Below are positions 53,312-61,770 of a DNA stretch of 64,000 nucleotides, in pieces; positions within the stretch are counted from its first letter, which is position 1; each line of letters opens with the position of its first letter. Origin of the DNA: an uncultured Lachnospiraceae bacterium (GTDB lineage Bacteria > Bacillota > Clostridia > Lachnospirales > Lachnospiraceae); contig CACYMJ010000001.1 in the NCBI GenBank assembly GCA_902775485.1, positions 91,323 to 155,322 of the forward strand. The letters run 5' to 3'. Position numbers and translations under genes: made by a program. The notes beneath the pieces were generated by a model, which saw only the letters and a list, made by a program, of their open reading frames with translations, had not been told where the DNA came from and searched no databases.

Positions 53312-54451
53312 TCACTCCTCCTCTGAAGAGGATTCCTTGTTATCTGAGGTACCTTCTTCACTCTCATCTGCAGCTGATACCGTTTCGGTTTCAGGCTCAT
53401 CCGGAAGAAGTGCCTTCATCGAAAGAGATATCTTCTTGTTCTCAAGATCAAAATCTACAATCTTGGCCGTAACTTCCTGACCTACAGAAAGGATGTTTGA
53501 AGGCTTGTCAACATGATCCCTTGATATCTGTGATACATGAAGAAGAGCATCTATACCCTCTTCAAGTTCAATAAACGCACCAAAATCTGTCATTCTTGCA
53601 ACCTTACCGGTCACTTCCTTGCCGATCGCGAACTTGGAATCCGCATCGACCCAGGGATTCTCATCGTCAAATTTGCGTGATAAAGCGATCTTGTTACCGT
53701 TGATCTCTTTGACAAATACCTTGACTTCCTGTCCGGGCTTATAAACCTTACGGGGATTCTCAACTCTTCCCCAGCTCATCTCGGAAATATGAAGAAGTCC
53801 GTCTGCTCCTCCCAGATCGATGAATACACCGAAATCAGTAACATTCTTAACAACTCCGGTTATAACATCGCCGACCTTGAGATGTTCAAACAGTTCTTTC
53901 TGAAGTTTCTCGCGTTCAGCCATAAGAAGCTGCTTGCGGTCACCGATGATACGACGCTTTCTGGGATTGAACTCTGTTATAACAAACTCTATCTCCTGTC
54001 CGAGATACTTTGAAAGATCCTTCTCGTATCCGTCCGAAACAAGACTCGCAGGAATAAATACCCTCGATTCCTCAACGAGCACGCTGAGTCCGCCGTCAAG
54101 AACCTGTGCGACTTCTGCCTTGAGAACCTCTTTGTTCTCAAACGCTTCCTCGATACGCTTATTACCCTTGTCAAACGCAACACGCTTGTATGACAGAAGA
54201 ACCTGTCCGTCACCGTCGTTGACCTTGATGACCTTCGTATCCATCTTGTCACCGACATTTACGACCGTCGTAAGATCTATATTCGGTGTATTTGAATACT
54301 CATTACGCGTAACTATTCCATCAGCCTTGTAACCGATATTGAGAATGATCTCATCAGGCTTAACCGCGATAACAGTTCCTTCGACTACCTCTCCATTGTG
54401 TATTGTTTTGCAAGATTCTTCTAACATTTGTTCAAAAGTTAATTCTGACAT
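53312..54451 (-). CDS. S1-domain RNA-binding protein (RpsA-like)
   Basis: A 379-residue protein with four S1 domains at about residues 18-88, 105-170, 190-260 and 275-345 and an acidic Ser/Glu tail. Domains 3 and 4 are canonical (VTDFGVFIDLGGADGLLH and MTDFGAFIELEEGIDALLH). Firmicute proteins of this type are annotated as ribosomal protein S1 homologues; in many Clostridia the gene is fused to ispH. Here the two overlap by 20 bases instead, with GGAGG inside the ispH end, so they remain coupled. Confidence 0.92.
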   Translation of the reverse strand: MSELTFEQMLEESCKTIHNGEVVEGTVIAVKPDEIILNIGYKADGIVTRNEYSNTPNIDLTTVVNVGDKMDTKVIKVNDGDGQVLLSYKRVAFDKGNKRIEEAFENKEVLKAEVAQVLDGGLSVLVEESRVFIPASLVSDGYEKDLSKYLGQEIEFVITEFNPRKRRIIGDRKQLLMAEREKLQKELFEHLKVGDVITGVVKNVTDFGVFIDLGGADGLLHISEMSWGRVENPRKVYKPGQEVKVFVKEINGNKIALSRKFDDENPWVDADSKFAIGKEVTGKVARMTDFGAFIELEEGIDALLHVSQISRDHVDKPSNILSVGQEVTAKIVDFDLENKKISLSMKALLPDEPETETVSAADESEEGTSDNKESSSEEE

Positions 54452-55286
54452 AATTTTGAACCTCCTGAATAATATTTTTCGGGGTCGAAGCCCCTGCAGT
54501 AATGCCTACACGTGAGAGTGAGATTCCAGGATCTTTTTTGAGGTCATCCTTGGTCTGTACATACTGAGTACAGTTACATACACGACTGCATATTTCATAA
54601 AGCTTTTGTGTGTTGGAGCTCTTGCTGTCTCCGATAACGATCATCATATCCACTTCAGAGGCTATCTTCTGTGCTTCCTCCTGCCTCGTCGCGGTAGCGT
54701 TACAGATCGTATCCACAACATTGATATTGTATCCTGTTTTCCGCAAGATTTCAACTAATTCTTTAAATTTGCCGCGTCGGAATGTTGTCTGTGAAACGAC
54801 CGTAATATCGTCGGACTTTAGTGAGCGAAATGCAGCCGCTTCTTCTTCGGTTTCTATGACTGTGGCAGGATCGTTCCCGACGGTCCAGCCTATGATACCG
54901 GCAACCTCCGGATGATTTCTGCTTCCGATAACAACGATATGACGTCCGTCGGCACTGTCCTTTTCAACAATACGGTGGATCTTTTTAACGAACGGACATG
55001 TTGCGTCGACTACCGTATGATGAGATCTTTCAAGCATTTCCTGCGTATGCTTTGAAACGCCGTGTGATCTTATTATTACAACACCCTTTTCAAGATCATC
55101 GATACCATCAAGGTCATCTATGATGATAACGCCCTTTTTCTCAAGGTCCGATACAACAAAATCGTTATGTATGATCGGTCCGAAAGTATATATCTTTCTC
55201 CCTTTTTCCACTTCGGAATATACGGTATCGACCGCTTTTTGGACTCCGAAACAGAAGCCGGCAGATCCGGCAACAACAACTTCCAT
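54432..55286 (-). CDS. ispH: 4-hydroxy-3-methylbut-2-enyl diphosphate reductase
   Basis: Last enzyme of the MEP isoprenoid pathway, making IPP and DMAPP. The 284-residue product has the three cluster Cys residues in AGFCFGV, DATCPFVKK and DTICNATATRQ, and the His of FGPIIHND. It overlaps cmk by one base and the S1 gene by 20. Confidence 0.97.
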   Translation of the reverse strand: MEVVVAGSAGFCFGVQKAVDTVYSEVEKGRKIYTFGPIIHNDFVVSDLEKKGVIIIDDLDGIDDLEKGVVIIRSHGVSKHTQEMLERSHHTVVDATCPFVKKIHRIVEKDSADGRHIVVIGSRNHPEVAGIIGWTVGNDPATVIETEEEAAAFRSLKSDDITVVSQTTFRRGKFKELVEILRKTGYNINVVDTICNATATRQEEAQKIASEVDMMIVIGDSKSSNTQKLYEICSRVCNCTQYVQTKDDLKKDPGISLSRVGITAGASTPKNIIQEVQNYVRINF

Positions 55287-55951
55287 TACAGCTTCCTTTT
55301 TGCCTCTTCCATTATCGCATCCGCAACTTCTTCAATGGACATATCCGAACTGTCGATCTTAACGGCATCATCCGCACATCTGAGAGGAGAATTCTCTCTT
55401 GTCATATCCCTTTGATCGCGCTCTATTATATCCTTCTCTATACGGTCGATATCACACTTCTCACCTTTTGCGGTAAGTTCATCATATCTTCTTTTTGCCC
55501 TGACCTTTGAAGATGCGGTCAGGTATATCTTACATCTGCTGTCGAGAAGCACTACCGTACCGATATCGCGTCCGTCCATAACAACATCCTTTTCGGCCGC
55601 AAGCTTTTTCTGGAGTGCTACAAGCTTTTCTCTTACCGCACCTACCGTACTGGATACAGAGGCCATATTTCCAACTTCCTCGGTACGGATAAGATCGTTG
55701 ACGTTCTCTCCCATAAGAAGTACAACCTGTCTTCCATCCTCGTAACTGATGGATATGTCGGCATCATTACACGCTTTCTTTATACCGGTTATATCATCAC
55801 GAGCGATACCCTTTCTGATCAGATATAATGCCATGGCACGGTACATAGCACCGGTATCGACATAAATGAATCCGAGTTTTTTTGCTACAATTTTCGCGAT
55901 CGTACTTTTACCTGCTCCTGCAGGCCCGTCAATGGCTATGCTCTTCCCCAT
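55286..55951 (-). CDS. cmk: Cytidylate kinase
   Basis: Phosphorylates CMP and dCMP. The 221-residue product has the P-loop AIDGPAGAGKSTIAK, YVDTGAMYRA and DGRDIGTVVL. The ATG at 55951 follows AAGGAGG. The neighbourhood baiN-like/cmk/ispH/rpsA-like is a common clostridial gene order. Confidence 0.97.
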   Translation of the reverse strand: MGKSIAIDGPAGAGKSTIAKIVAKKLGFIYVDTGAMYRAMALYLIRKGIARDDITGIKKACNDADISISYEDGRQVVLLMGENVNDLIRTEEVGNMASVSSTVGAVREKLVALQKKLAAEKDVVMDGRDIGTVVLLDSRCKIYLTASSKVRAKRRYDELTAKGEKCDIDRIEKDIIERDQRDMTRENSPLRCADDAVKIDSSDMSIEEVADAIMEEAKRKL

Positions 55952-55952
55952 T

Positions 55953-57206
55953 TCATTCCTCCTTAATACTGTCTCCGGCAAGTCTTCCGGTCGACCATGC
56001 TATCTGAAGATTGAATCCTCCCGTCAATGCGTCAACGTCTATCATCTCTCCGGCAAAATACAGCCCTTTTATCACCTTGCACTCCATTGTGGATGGATCG
56101 ATCATTGAAACATCGACTCCGCCTCTTGTAATAATGGCTTCGTCAAATCCCCGGTTGCCATTTACGTCTATCTCAAAGCATTTGAGCAGATTCACCAATC
56201 TTTGTCTTTCCTGTTTTGTTATCAGGTTGACCTTTTTTTCCGGATCGATCGACGATCTTTCGATAACAGCGGTTATCATTTTCGAAGGAAGCAGACGGCC
56301 CAGGGAGTTTGCAAAATTCCTGTTCTGGTTTTCCTTAAAGTCACGAAGTACACGCTCATCCAGTTCATCAACCGACAATGCACTCTTCAGATCGATGATC
56401 ACCCTGACGCCGCTTCTGTAATCTTTTTCCTTTACATAGGCCGATGCCGAAAGAATGAGCGGGCCCGACAGGCCGAAATGGGTAAAGAGCATCTCCCCGA
56501 ATCCCGAAAAGACCTCCCTGTTTCCGGCATATACGGTCACGCCGACATTTTTAAGCGACAGCCCCTGCATATCCGTTATCAGTTTGTCATCACACGTAAA
56601 CGGTACGAGCGAAGGCTCCTGCGTCTTTATCCGGATCCCGCATCCCTGCAGCAGCGATAAAGCTGCACCGTCCGATCCCGTCGAAGGGTATGATCTTCCG
56701 CCTGTTGCAAGTATGACCGCATCCGCCGGAATCTCGATCATCTTTTTGTCTTTTTTTGCAATAACGCCAGATATTTTATTTTTTTCGCCGCACTTTACGG
56801 TTTTTATATCTGTCAGTTTAGTCCCGAACAGGATCCTGACACCGAGACTGTCAAGTTTTTTTCTCAGTACTTTTATGACATCCGAAGAGTGATCGCTGAC
56901 AGGGAAGACGCGTCCTCCCCTCTCTGTTTTTACCGCAAGAGAACACTGTCTGAAGAAATCAATTGTCGCATGATTGTCAAATCCGTAAAATGCACTGTAC
57001 ATAAACTTCGGATTTGTTGCAATATTGTCAAAAAGCTCTTCCACGGGGCATGCATTGGTAATATTACATCTGCCTTTGCCCGTCAGGAACAGCTTTTTTC
57101 CTAATCTGTCATTCTGCTCTATCAGCGTTACATTTTTTCCGTTTTCGGCTGCCGTTACAGCAGCCATAATGCCGGCAGCTCCTCCGCCAACAACAATTAC
57201 ATCCAT
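55953..57206 (-). CDS. BaiN/HI0933-family FAD-dependent oxidoreductase
   Basis: A 417-residue flavoprotein. The FAD site is VGGGAAGIMAAV at the N-terminus, followed by GRCNITNACP and, further on, ATGGRSYPSTGSDG and TGGFNLQIAWSTGRLAG near the C-terminus. A related protein, BaiN, takes part in bile acid 7-dehydroxylation, but most members of this family are conserved housekeeping proteins of unknown substrate and the present context is the latter. It overlaps nothing and starts three bases after tetR. Confidence 0.85.
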   Translation of the reverse strand: MDVIVVGGGAAGIMAAVTAAENGKNVTLIEQNDRLGKKLFLTGKGRCNITNACPVEELFDNIATNPKFMYSAFYGFDNHATIDFFRQCSLAVKTERGGRVFPVSDHSSDVIKVLRKKLDSLGVRILFGTKLTDIKTVKCGEKNKISGVIAKKDKKMIEIPADAVILATGGRSYPSTGSDGAALSLLQGCGIRIKTQEPSLVPFTCDDKLITDMQGLSLKNVGVTVYAGNREVFSGFGEMLFTHFGLSGPLILSASAYVKEKDYRSGVRVIIDLKSALSVDELDERVLRDFKENQNRNFANSLGRLLPSKMITAVIERSSIDPEKKVNLITKQERQRLVNLLKCFEIDVNGNRGFDEAIITRGGVDVSMIDPSTMECKVIKGLYFAGEMIDVDALTGGFNLQIAWSTGRLAGDSIKEE

Positions 57207-57209
57207 GCC

Positions 57210-57758
57210 TTAAAAGAATCCTTCTATAGTCTCTTTAAGAGTCGGAAGAATCTCCTCAGTCGTAAGATCCAGTTCGCCGCATATAGCCATGCATGCCATT
57301 CCGTGCATAAATATGAACACCTTCATAAATATGTCTCCGGCCTTGTTCATATCAAGATTTTTGATACGACGAAGCTGCTTGATGACAAACCCGTTCTCCG
57401 CGCCGTTGATAAGGTCGTACATCGTATTATTATCATCGTGAGGAGTAAGGAACAAAAGCTTAAAGAGATTGAGTTCCTTCTTTGCAAAAGTTATATAACA
57501 TAATCCGAGATCAACAAACGGAGTATCATTTGTCTGCTCAAAATCAAGGCAGAACTGCTCATAAAAAGCTTTTGCCTTGACAAATACTTCATTCGACAGC
57601 TCTTCCATATTTGCATACACGCGGAAAATAGGCTGCGTACTGCATGAAATGTGTGCTGCAAGCTTTCTGGCGGTAAGCATTTCAATGCCCTGTGATCTTA
57701 CAAGATCAAATGCACCGTCAAGGATCATCTGTTTGGTAATCTGTTCTTTTCTGGCCAT
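57210..57758 (-). CDS. TetR-family transcriptional regulator
   Basis: A 182-residue regulator with an N-terminal helix-turn-helix (DGAFDLVRSQGIEMLTARKLAAHISCSTQPIFRVYANMEEL in pieces, residues 14-55) and a C-terminal ligand-binding region resembling the WHG type (LYITFAKKELNLFKLLFL). It is first in the run leading to the flavoprotein and cmk. A palindrome lies 10 bases before the ATG and may be its own operator. Ligand is unknown. Confidence 0.88.
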   Translation of the reverse strand: MARKEQITKQMILDGAFDLVRSQGIEMLTARKLAAHISCSTQPIFRVYANMEELSNEVFVKAKAFYEQFCLDFEQTNDTPFVDLGLCYITFAKKELNLFKLLFLTPHDDNNTMYDLINGAENGFVIKQLRRIKNLDMNKAGDIFMKVFIFMHGMACMAICGELDLTTEEILPTLKETIEGFF

Positions 57759-57768
57759 AATAACCTCT

Positions 57769-57784
57769 TAATAATAGTTTATTA
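57769..57784. promoter_or_regulatory. Palindrome before tetR, candidate operator
   Basis: Inverted repeat TAATAA-TAGT-TTATTA directly upstream of the tetR ribosome site. TetR proteins commonly repress themselves through such sites. The site is AT-rich, so the case is modest. Confidence 0.45.
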
Positions 57785-57834
57785 GCCAAGACTCTCCCGC
57801 TTCAGATCCCCTTTGTCTTTTCTCCCTCATAATA

Positions 57835-57866
57835 CAAAAAACGGGCAGCCATATAAGACTGCCTGT
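57835..57866 (-). terminator. Terminator of the decarboxylase operon
   Basis: Minus-strand stem AC(A)GGCAG/CTGCC(C)GT around a ten-base loop (about 57842-57866), followed by TTTTTTG at 57834-57841. It lies between the last gene of the operon and tetR. Confidence 0.8.
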
Positions 57867-57925
57867 TTATTGTAACACACGTTATGATATATTGCATCAA
57901 TAATTTTTAAAAAATCCGATGTTTT

Positions 57926-59362
57926 TTATACCGGATATGCACCGGAGAGCGTATCGGCTTTTTTCAGATCGACCTTACTCTTCTGTGCCTCACGGTACTT
58001 GAAGAAATCAACGGCAACCTGAGGGAACAGTGCGTATGTGAGAACATCCTCATCCTGCTGTTTGTACTGCTTCATCTCAGCTTCAAGACTTTCAAGCTCG
58101 GGTTTGTCATGTCCTGTAGCTTCGGCCGAACGTGCGGTAGATCTCTTTTCACCCGGAATGACCTTGTTAATAACATCTTCATTCATCGGCTTAACAGTCT
58201 GTCCGTAATTTCCGCGGAGCAGATCCTTGAACTCACCTGTAGCCATCTTGTATCTCTCGCCCATAAGAACATTAAAGATAGCCTGTGTGCCGACGATCTG
58301 TGATGAAGGCGTAACAAGAGGCGGCTCACCGCAGTCCTTACGGACTCTGGGGATCTCCTCGAGAACATCCTGATATCTGTCTTCGGCATTCTGTTCCTTA
58401 AGCTGTGATACCATGTTCGAAAGCATACCGCCGGGAACCTGATACAGAAGCGTTTTGATGTTTACGCCGAGAACCTTTGTGCTCATAAGTCCGGACTCTA
58501 TGCACTCTTCTCTGTAAGGTCTGAAATAATCAGCGATCTCTGCAAGCTTTGTCTGAGAAAGACCCGTATCATAAGGAGTACCCTTAAATGCCTCAACCAT
58601 GACTTCGGTAGCCGGCTGGCTTGTTCCGAGTGCAAAAGGTGAGATCGCACAGTCTATAACATCAACACCGGCCTCTACAGCCTTAAGCTGCGTCATCGAT
58701 GCGCATCCTGATGTGTAATGGGTATGAAGCTGTATCGGAAGCTTTGTGTTCTCCTTCATGGCCTTTATAAGATCTGCAGCCCTGTAAGGTACAAGAAGAC
58801 CGGCCATATCCTTGATACATATCGAATCGGCACCCATCTCCTCTATCTTCTTGGCCATATCAGCCCAATACTCAAGTGTATATGCATCACCGAGAGTATA
58901 TGAAAGCGCAACCTGTGTGCTTCCTCTTCCTTCCTGCTTTTTTACACGGTTTGTGGCATCAACTGCAGCCTGAAGGTTTCTTAGATCGTTAAGACAATCA
59001 AATATTCTGATTATATCGATACCGTTTGCTATCGACTTCTCAACGAATGCATTTACAACATCATCCGCATAAGGTCTGTATCCGAGAATATTCTGACCTC
59101 TGAAGAGCATCTGAAGAGGAGTCTTTTTGAATCCGTCTTTTAATTTACGCAGTCTCTCCCACGGATCCTCTTTCAAAAATCTTAAGGATGCATCAAATGT
59201 GGCTCCGCCCCAGCATTCTACCGAGTGGTAACCTATCTCATCCATCTTTCCGATTATGGGAAGCATGATCTCGGTGGGCATTCTCGTTGCGATCAGCGAC
59301 TGATGTGCATCACGCAGAACCGTTTCCATTATGCCTACCGGCTTCTTTTGTATTTCTGCCAT
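57926..59362 (-). CDS. oadA: Oxaloacetate/pyruvate carboxyltransferase (OadA/5S type), no biotin domain
   Basis: TIM-barrel carboxyltransferase moving CO2 between oxaloacetate (or pyruvate) and carboxybiotin. The 478-residue product has ETVLRDAHQSLIATRMPTE (metal-site Asp), ECWGGATFDASLRF, the catalytic Lys region CIKDMAGLL and LHTHYTSGCA. It ends near residue 478 without a biotinyl domain; the carrier is a separate gene, as in the transcarboxylase 5S subunit. The ATG at 59362 follows GGAGGAAACT. It is the last gene of the operon. Confidence 0.94.
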   Translation of the reverse strand: MAEIQKKPVGIMETVLRDAHQSLIATRMPTEIMLPIIGKMDEIGYHSVECWGGATFDASLRFLKEDPWERLRKLKDGFKKTPLQMLFRGQNILGYRPYADDVVNAFVEKSIANGIDIIRIFDCLNDLRNLQAAVDATNRVKKQEGRGSTQVALSYTLGDAYTLEYWADMAKKIEEMGADSICIKDMAGLLVPYRAADLIKAMKENTKLPIQLHTHYTSGCASMTQLKAVEAGVDVIDCAISPFALGTSQPATEVMVEAFKGTPYDTGLSQTKLAEIADYFRPYREECIESGLMSTKVLGVNIKTLLYQVPGGMLSNMVSQLKEQNAEDRYQDVLEEIPRVRKDCGEPPLVTPSSQIVGTQAIFNVLMGERYKMATGEFKDLLRGNYGQTVKPMNEDVINKVIPGEKRSTARSAEATGHDKPELESLEAEMKQYKQQDEDVLTYALFPQVAVDFFKYREAQKSKVDLKKADTLSGAYPV

Positions 59363-59392
59363 TATAGTTTCCTCCATTTTAATTTATCTTCA

Positions 59393-60541
59393 TCAAACAC
59401 CAAATATCGCCATGAATGTACCTGCCGCAACGGCCGTACCGATAACGCCCGCAACGTTGGGTCCCATTGCATGCATGAGAAGGAAGTTCGTAGGATCCTC
59501 CTCAGCACCGACCTTCTGCGATACACGTGCTGCCATCGGAACGGCTGATACTCCGGCTGATCCGATAAGCGGGTTGACCTTGCCGCCCGTAAGAACACAC
59601 ATCAGCTTTCCGAACAGAACTCCTGCTGCCGTACCGAATGCAAAAGCGATAAGACCGAGAACTACGATCTTGAGGGTATTTGCATTAAGGAATGCTGCAG
59701 CTGATGTCGTAGCACCGACACTTGTTCCGAGAAGGATAACGACAATGTACATAAGAGCGTTGCTTGCGGTATCTGTAAGCTGTCTTACAACGCCCGATTC
59801 CTTGAAAAGATTACCGAGCATCAACATACCAACAAGGGGTGCCGTTGTCGGAAGTATGCAGCAGACAACGATCGTAACTATGATGGGGAATAAGATTCTC
59901 TCAAGCTTCGTAACGGGGCGAAGCTGTTCCATTTTGATCTTTCTTTCCTTTTCCGTTGTCAGCAGTTTCATTATCGGCGGCTGAATGATCGGCACGAGTG
60001 ACATATAAGAATATGCCGCAACCGCTATGGGACCGAGCAGCGCTGTCTGTCCCAGTTTACTTGCAAGGAATATTGATGTAGGTCCGTCAGCACCGCCGAT
60101 GATGGCAATGGCTGCCGCAGCCTTGTCATTGAATCCCATTCCGATAGCCATGAAATATGCCGCATAAATACCGAACTGGGCAGCCGCACCGAGGAGGAAA
60201 CTCTTGGGATTGGCTATAAGCGGACCGAAGTCCGTCATTGCACCTACGCCCATGAATATGAGCGAAGGAAGGATTGCCCATTCATCCAGTTTATAGAAGT
60301 AGTACAACAGTCCGCCGGTTCCGTTGGCGGCCTCTTCTATCTTCAGCATGATATCCGGGTAGATATTGACCAGAAGCATACCGAATGCAATGGGAGTGAG
60401 CAACAGCGGCTCGAAGCCTTTGGCTATTGCCAGATAAAGGAAAATACATGCTACAGCGATCATCAGGTAATTTCCCCATGACAGGCCGAAGAATGCCGTC
60501 TGTTGCAGAAGATTTCCAAATGTATTAGCTACATATGACAT
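59393..60541 (-). CDS. oadB: Sodium-pumping decarboxylase beta subunit
   Basis: Membrane subunit that decarboxylates carboxybiotin and exports sodium ions. The 382-residue product has about ten hydrophobic segments. [17 protein letters not shown] contains the Asp equivalent to Asp203 of the Klebsiella protein, and [19 protein letters not shown] and [15 protein letters not shown] are family blocks. It lies between the carrier and the carboxyltransferase gene. Confidence 0.96.
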   Translation of the reverse strand: MSYVANTFGNLLQQTAFFGLSWGNYLMIAVACIFLYLAIAKGFEPLLLTPIAFGMLLVNIYPDIMLKIEEAANGTGGLLYYFYKLDEWAILPSLIFMGVGAMTDFGPLIANPKSFLLGAAAQFGIYAAYFMAIGMGFNDKAAAAIAIIGGADGPTSIFLASKLGQTALLGPIAVAAYSYMSLVPIIQPPIMKLLTTEKERKIKMEQLRPVTKLERILFPIIVTIVVCCILPTTAPLVGMLMLGNLFKESGVVRQLTDTASNALMYIVVILLGTSVGATTSAAAFLNANTLKIVVLGLIAFAFGTAAGVLFGKLMCVLTGGKVNPLIGSAGVSAVPMAARVSQKVGAEEDPTNFLLMHAMGPNVAGVIGTAVAAGTFMAIFGV

Positions 60542-60562
60542 TTTATGACCTCCACATTGCTA

Positions 60563-60928
60563 TTACTTAAGTGTTGCAAGAAGCTGACCTGCAGCACATG
60601 CATCTCCTACCGCACAATCTATGCTGGCAACCGTACCATCCTTGGGAGCAACAACGGGGATCTCCATCTTCATAGCCTCTATGATAACAACCGTATCACC
60701 GGCCTTGACTGTTGCGCCCACACTTGATTCTATCTTAAATACCTTACCTGCTGCGCCGGCTTCTATCCTTACCGATCCGGCTCCCTGTGAAGCTGCTGCA
60801 GCGGGAGCTGCCTTCGGAGCTGCCTTAGGAGCTGCCTTAGGTGCTGCTGCAGGTGCGGATCCTCCTGCCGTCTCCTCCACTGTTACATCATATACGTTTC
60901 CGTTTACGGTGATTGTATAGTTTTTCAT
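60563..60928 (-). CDS. Biotin carboxyl carrier protein of the decarboxylase
   Basis: A 121-residue carrier. Short N-terminal segment (YTITVNGNVYDVTVEE), an Ala/Pro/Lys linker made of AAPK repeats (about residues 25-50) and a biotinyl domain with the biotin Lys in EAMKMEIPV. Equivalent to the 1.3S subunit of transcarboxylase or the gamma carrier of glutaconyl-CoA decarboxylase. It probably serves both carboxyltransferases of the operon. Confidence 0.95.
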   Translation of the reverse strand: MKNYTITVNGNVYDVTVEETAGGSAPAAAPKAAPKAAPKAAPAAAASQGAGSVRIEAGAAGKVFKIESSVGATVKAGDTVVIIEAMKMEIPVVAPKDGTVASIDCAVGDACAAGQLLATLK

Positions 60929-60949
60929 GATCGTTCCTCCTAATATATT

Positions 60950-61750
60950 CTAATAATTCCAAACACTGTTTTTTCTTCTTCTGATACTTCTTACAACAAA
61001 ATCATCAGCAGAACCGCTCGTTCCCGAAGCTGCTATGGCAGCGGTTATAACGGCAACAAGTTCCAGATCGTCTGCTTCTTCCTCTTTTTCGATGATCTGG
61101 GCGATCGTATTGTCAACCGCTTCGACCTTTGCACTCTTTTCGCTTTTGTTTTTGTCAAAAGCCGCCTGGATCTTGGGAATAAAGTTAAACAGGCTGATGA
61201 TCAGAGATATGAGTATCAGCACTATGAACACTGTTCCCATACCGAGCAGTGTATTCAATCCGGCCTTTTCCATCTTTTCACCGAATGTCCAGTTGATATT
61301 TGTCGTAAGTGATGTAAGCGATTTATAAAGGTCATCTTTGTAGATCGCCTCAACCTGTGCCGTTCTTTTGCTTCCGACAACATCAAGAGTAACGATTATG
61401 TCTTTGCCCGAATCATCATACGCGGCATTCATCCCGGTGATCGATACAAAATCACCAAGATCAGCTCTTGCACCGTCCCATGACTTAAGAGCATTAAGCA
61501 TTCCGTTTCCGTCTGCTTTGACACCGAAGTAATTCGTTATCACATATTCAAGATATTCGGCACCCTGATCAGACAGTTCAGCGGCCTGCTCCTCATCAAG
61601 TGCAGCCAGGAACTGTGTTACAAGGTTACTCGTTGTCTGTTCGAGTGATGTTACGACTTCGGGATCAAGAGTCTTTTTGGTATCCTGTCCGCATGCGGTC
61701 AGGCAGAAGAAACAGGCAAGAAAACATAATACCAAACTTATTTTTTTCAT
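60950..61750 (-). CDS. OadG-like gamma subunit fused to an exported lipoprotein-type domain
   Basis: A 266-residue protein, about three times the length of a normal OadG. It starts with a lipoprotein-type signal (lipobox LTAC near residue 20), followed by a 140-residue DUF3887-like outer domain, then a membrane helix LLGMGTVFIVLILISLIISL resembling OadG (about 165-190), a charged acidic stretch (EKEEEADDLELVAVITAAIAA) and a basic end with RRRKNSVWNY. OadG anchors the complex and binds zinc. The outer domain has no assigned role. If the signal were cleaved the protein would be anchored both by lipid and by the helix. Confidence 0.8.
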   Translation of the reverse strand: MKKISLVLCFLACFFCLTACGQDTKKTLDPEVVTSLEQTTSNLVTQFLAALDEEQAAELSDQGAEYLEYVITNYFGVKADGNGMLNALKSWDGARADLGDFVSITGMNAAYDDSGKDIIVTLDVVGSKRTAQVEAIYKDDLYKSLTSLTTNINWTFGEKMEKAGLNTLLGMGTVFIVLILISLIISLFNFIPKIQAAFDKNKSEKSAKVEAVDNTIAQIIEKEEEADDLELVAVITAAIAASGTSGSADDFVVRSIRRRKNSVWNY

Positions 61751-61770
61751 ATTACGCGTCCCATTCCTTT

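Noticed and set aside
55953-57206. Bile-acid gene cluster, from similarity to BaiN
   Set aside because: No other bai-type genes are near; the neighbours cmk, ispH and the S1 gene are housekeeping and often accompany this flavoprotein family.
60800-60860. Short direct repeats that might be a mobile or CRISPR-like element
   Set aside because: They encode the AAPK linker of the biotin carrier, a common low-complexity hinge.
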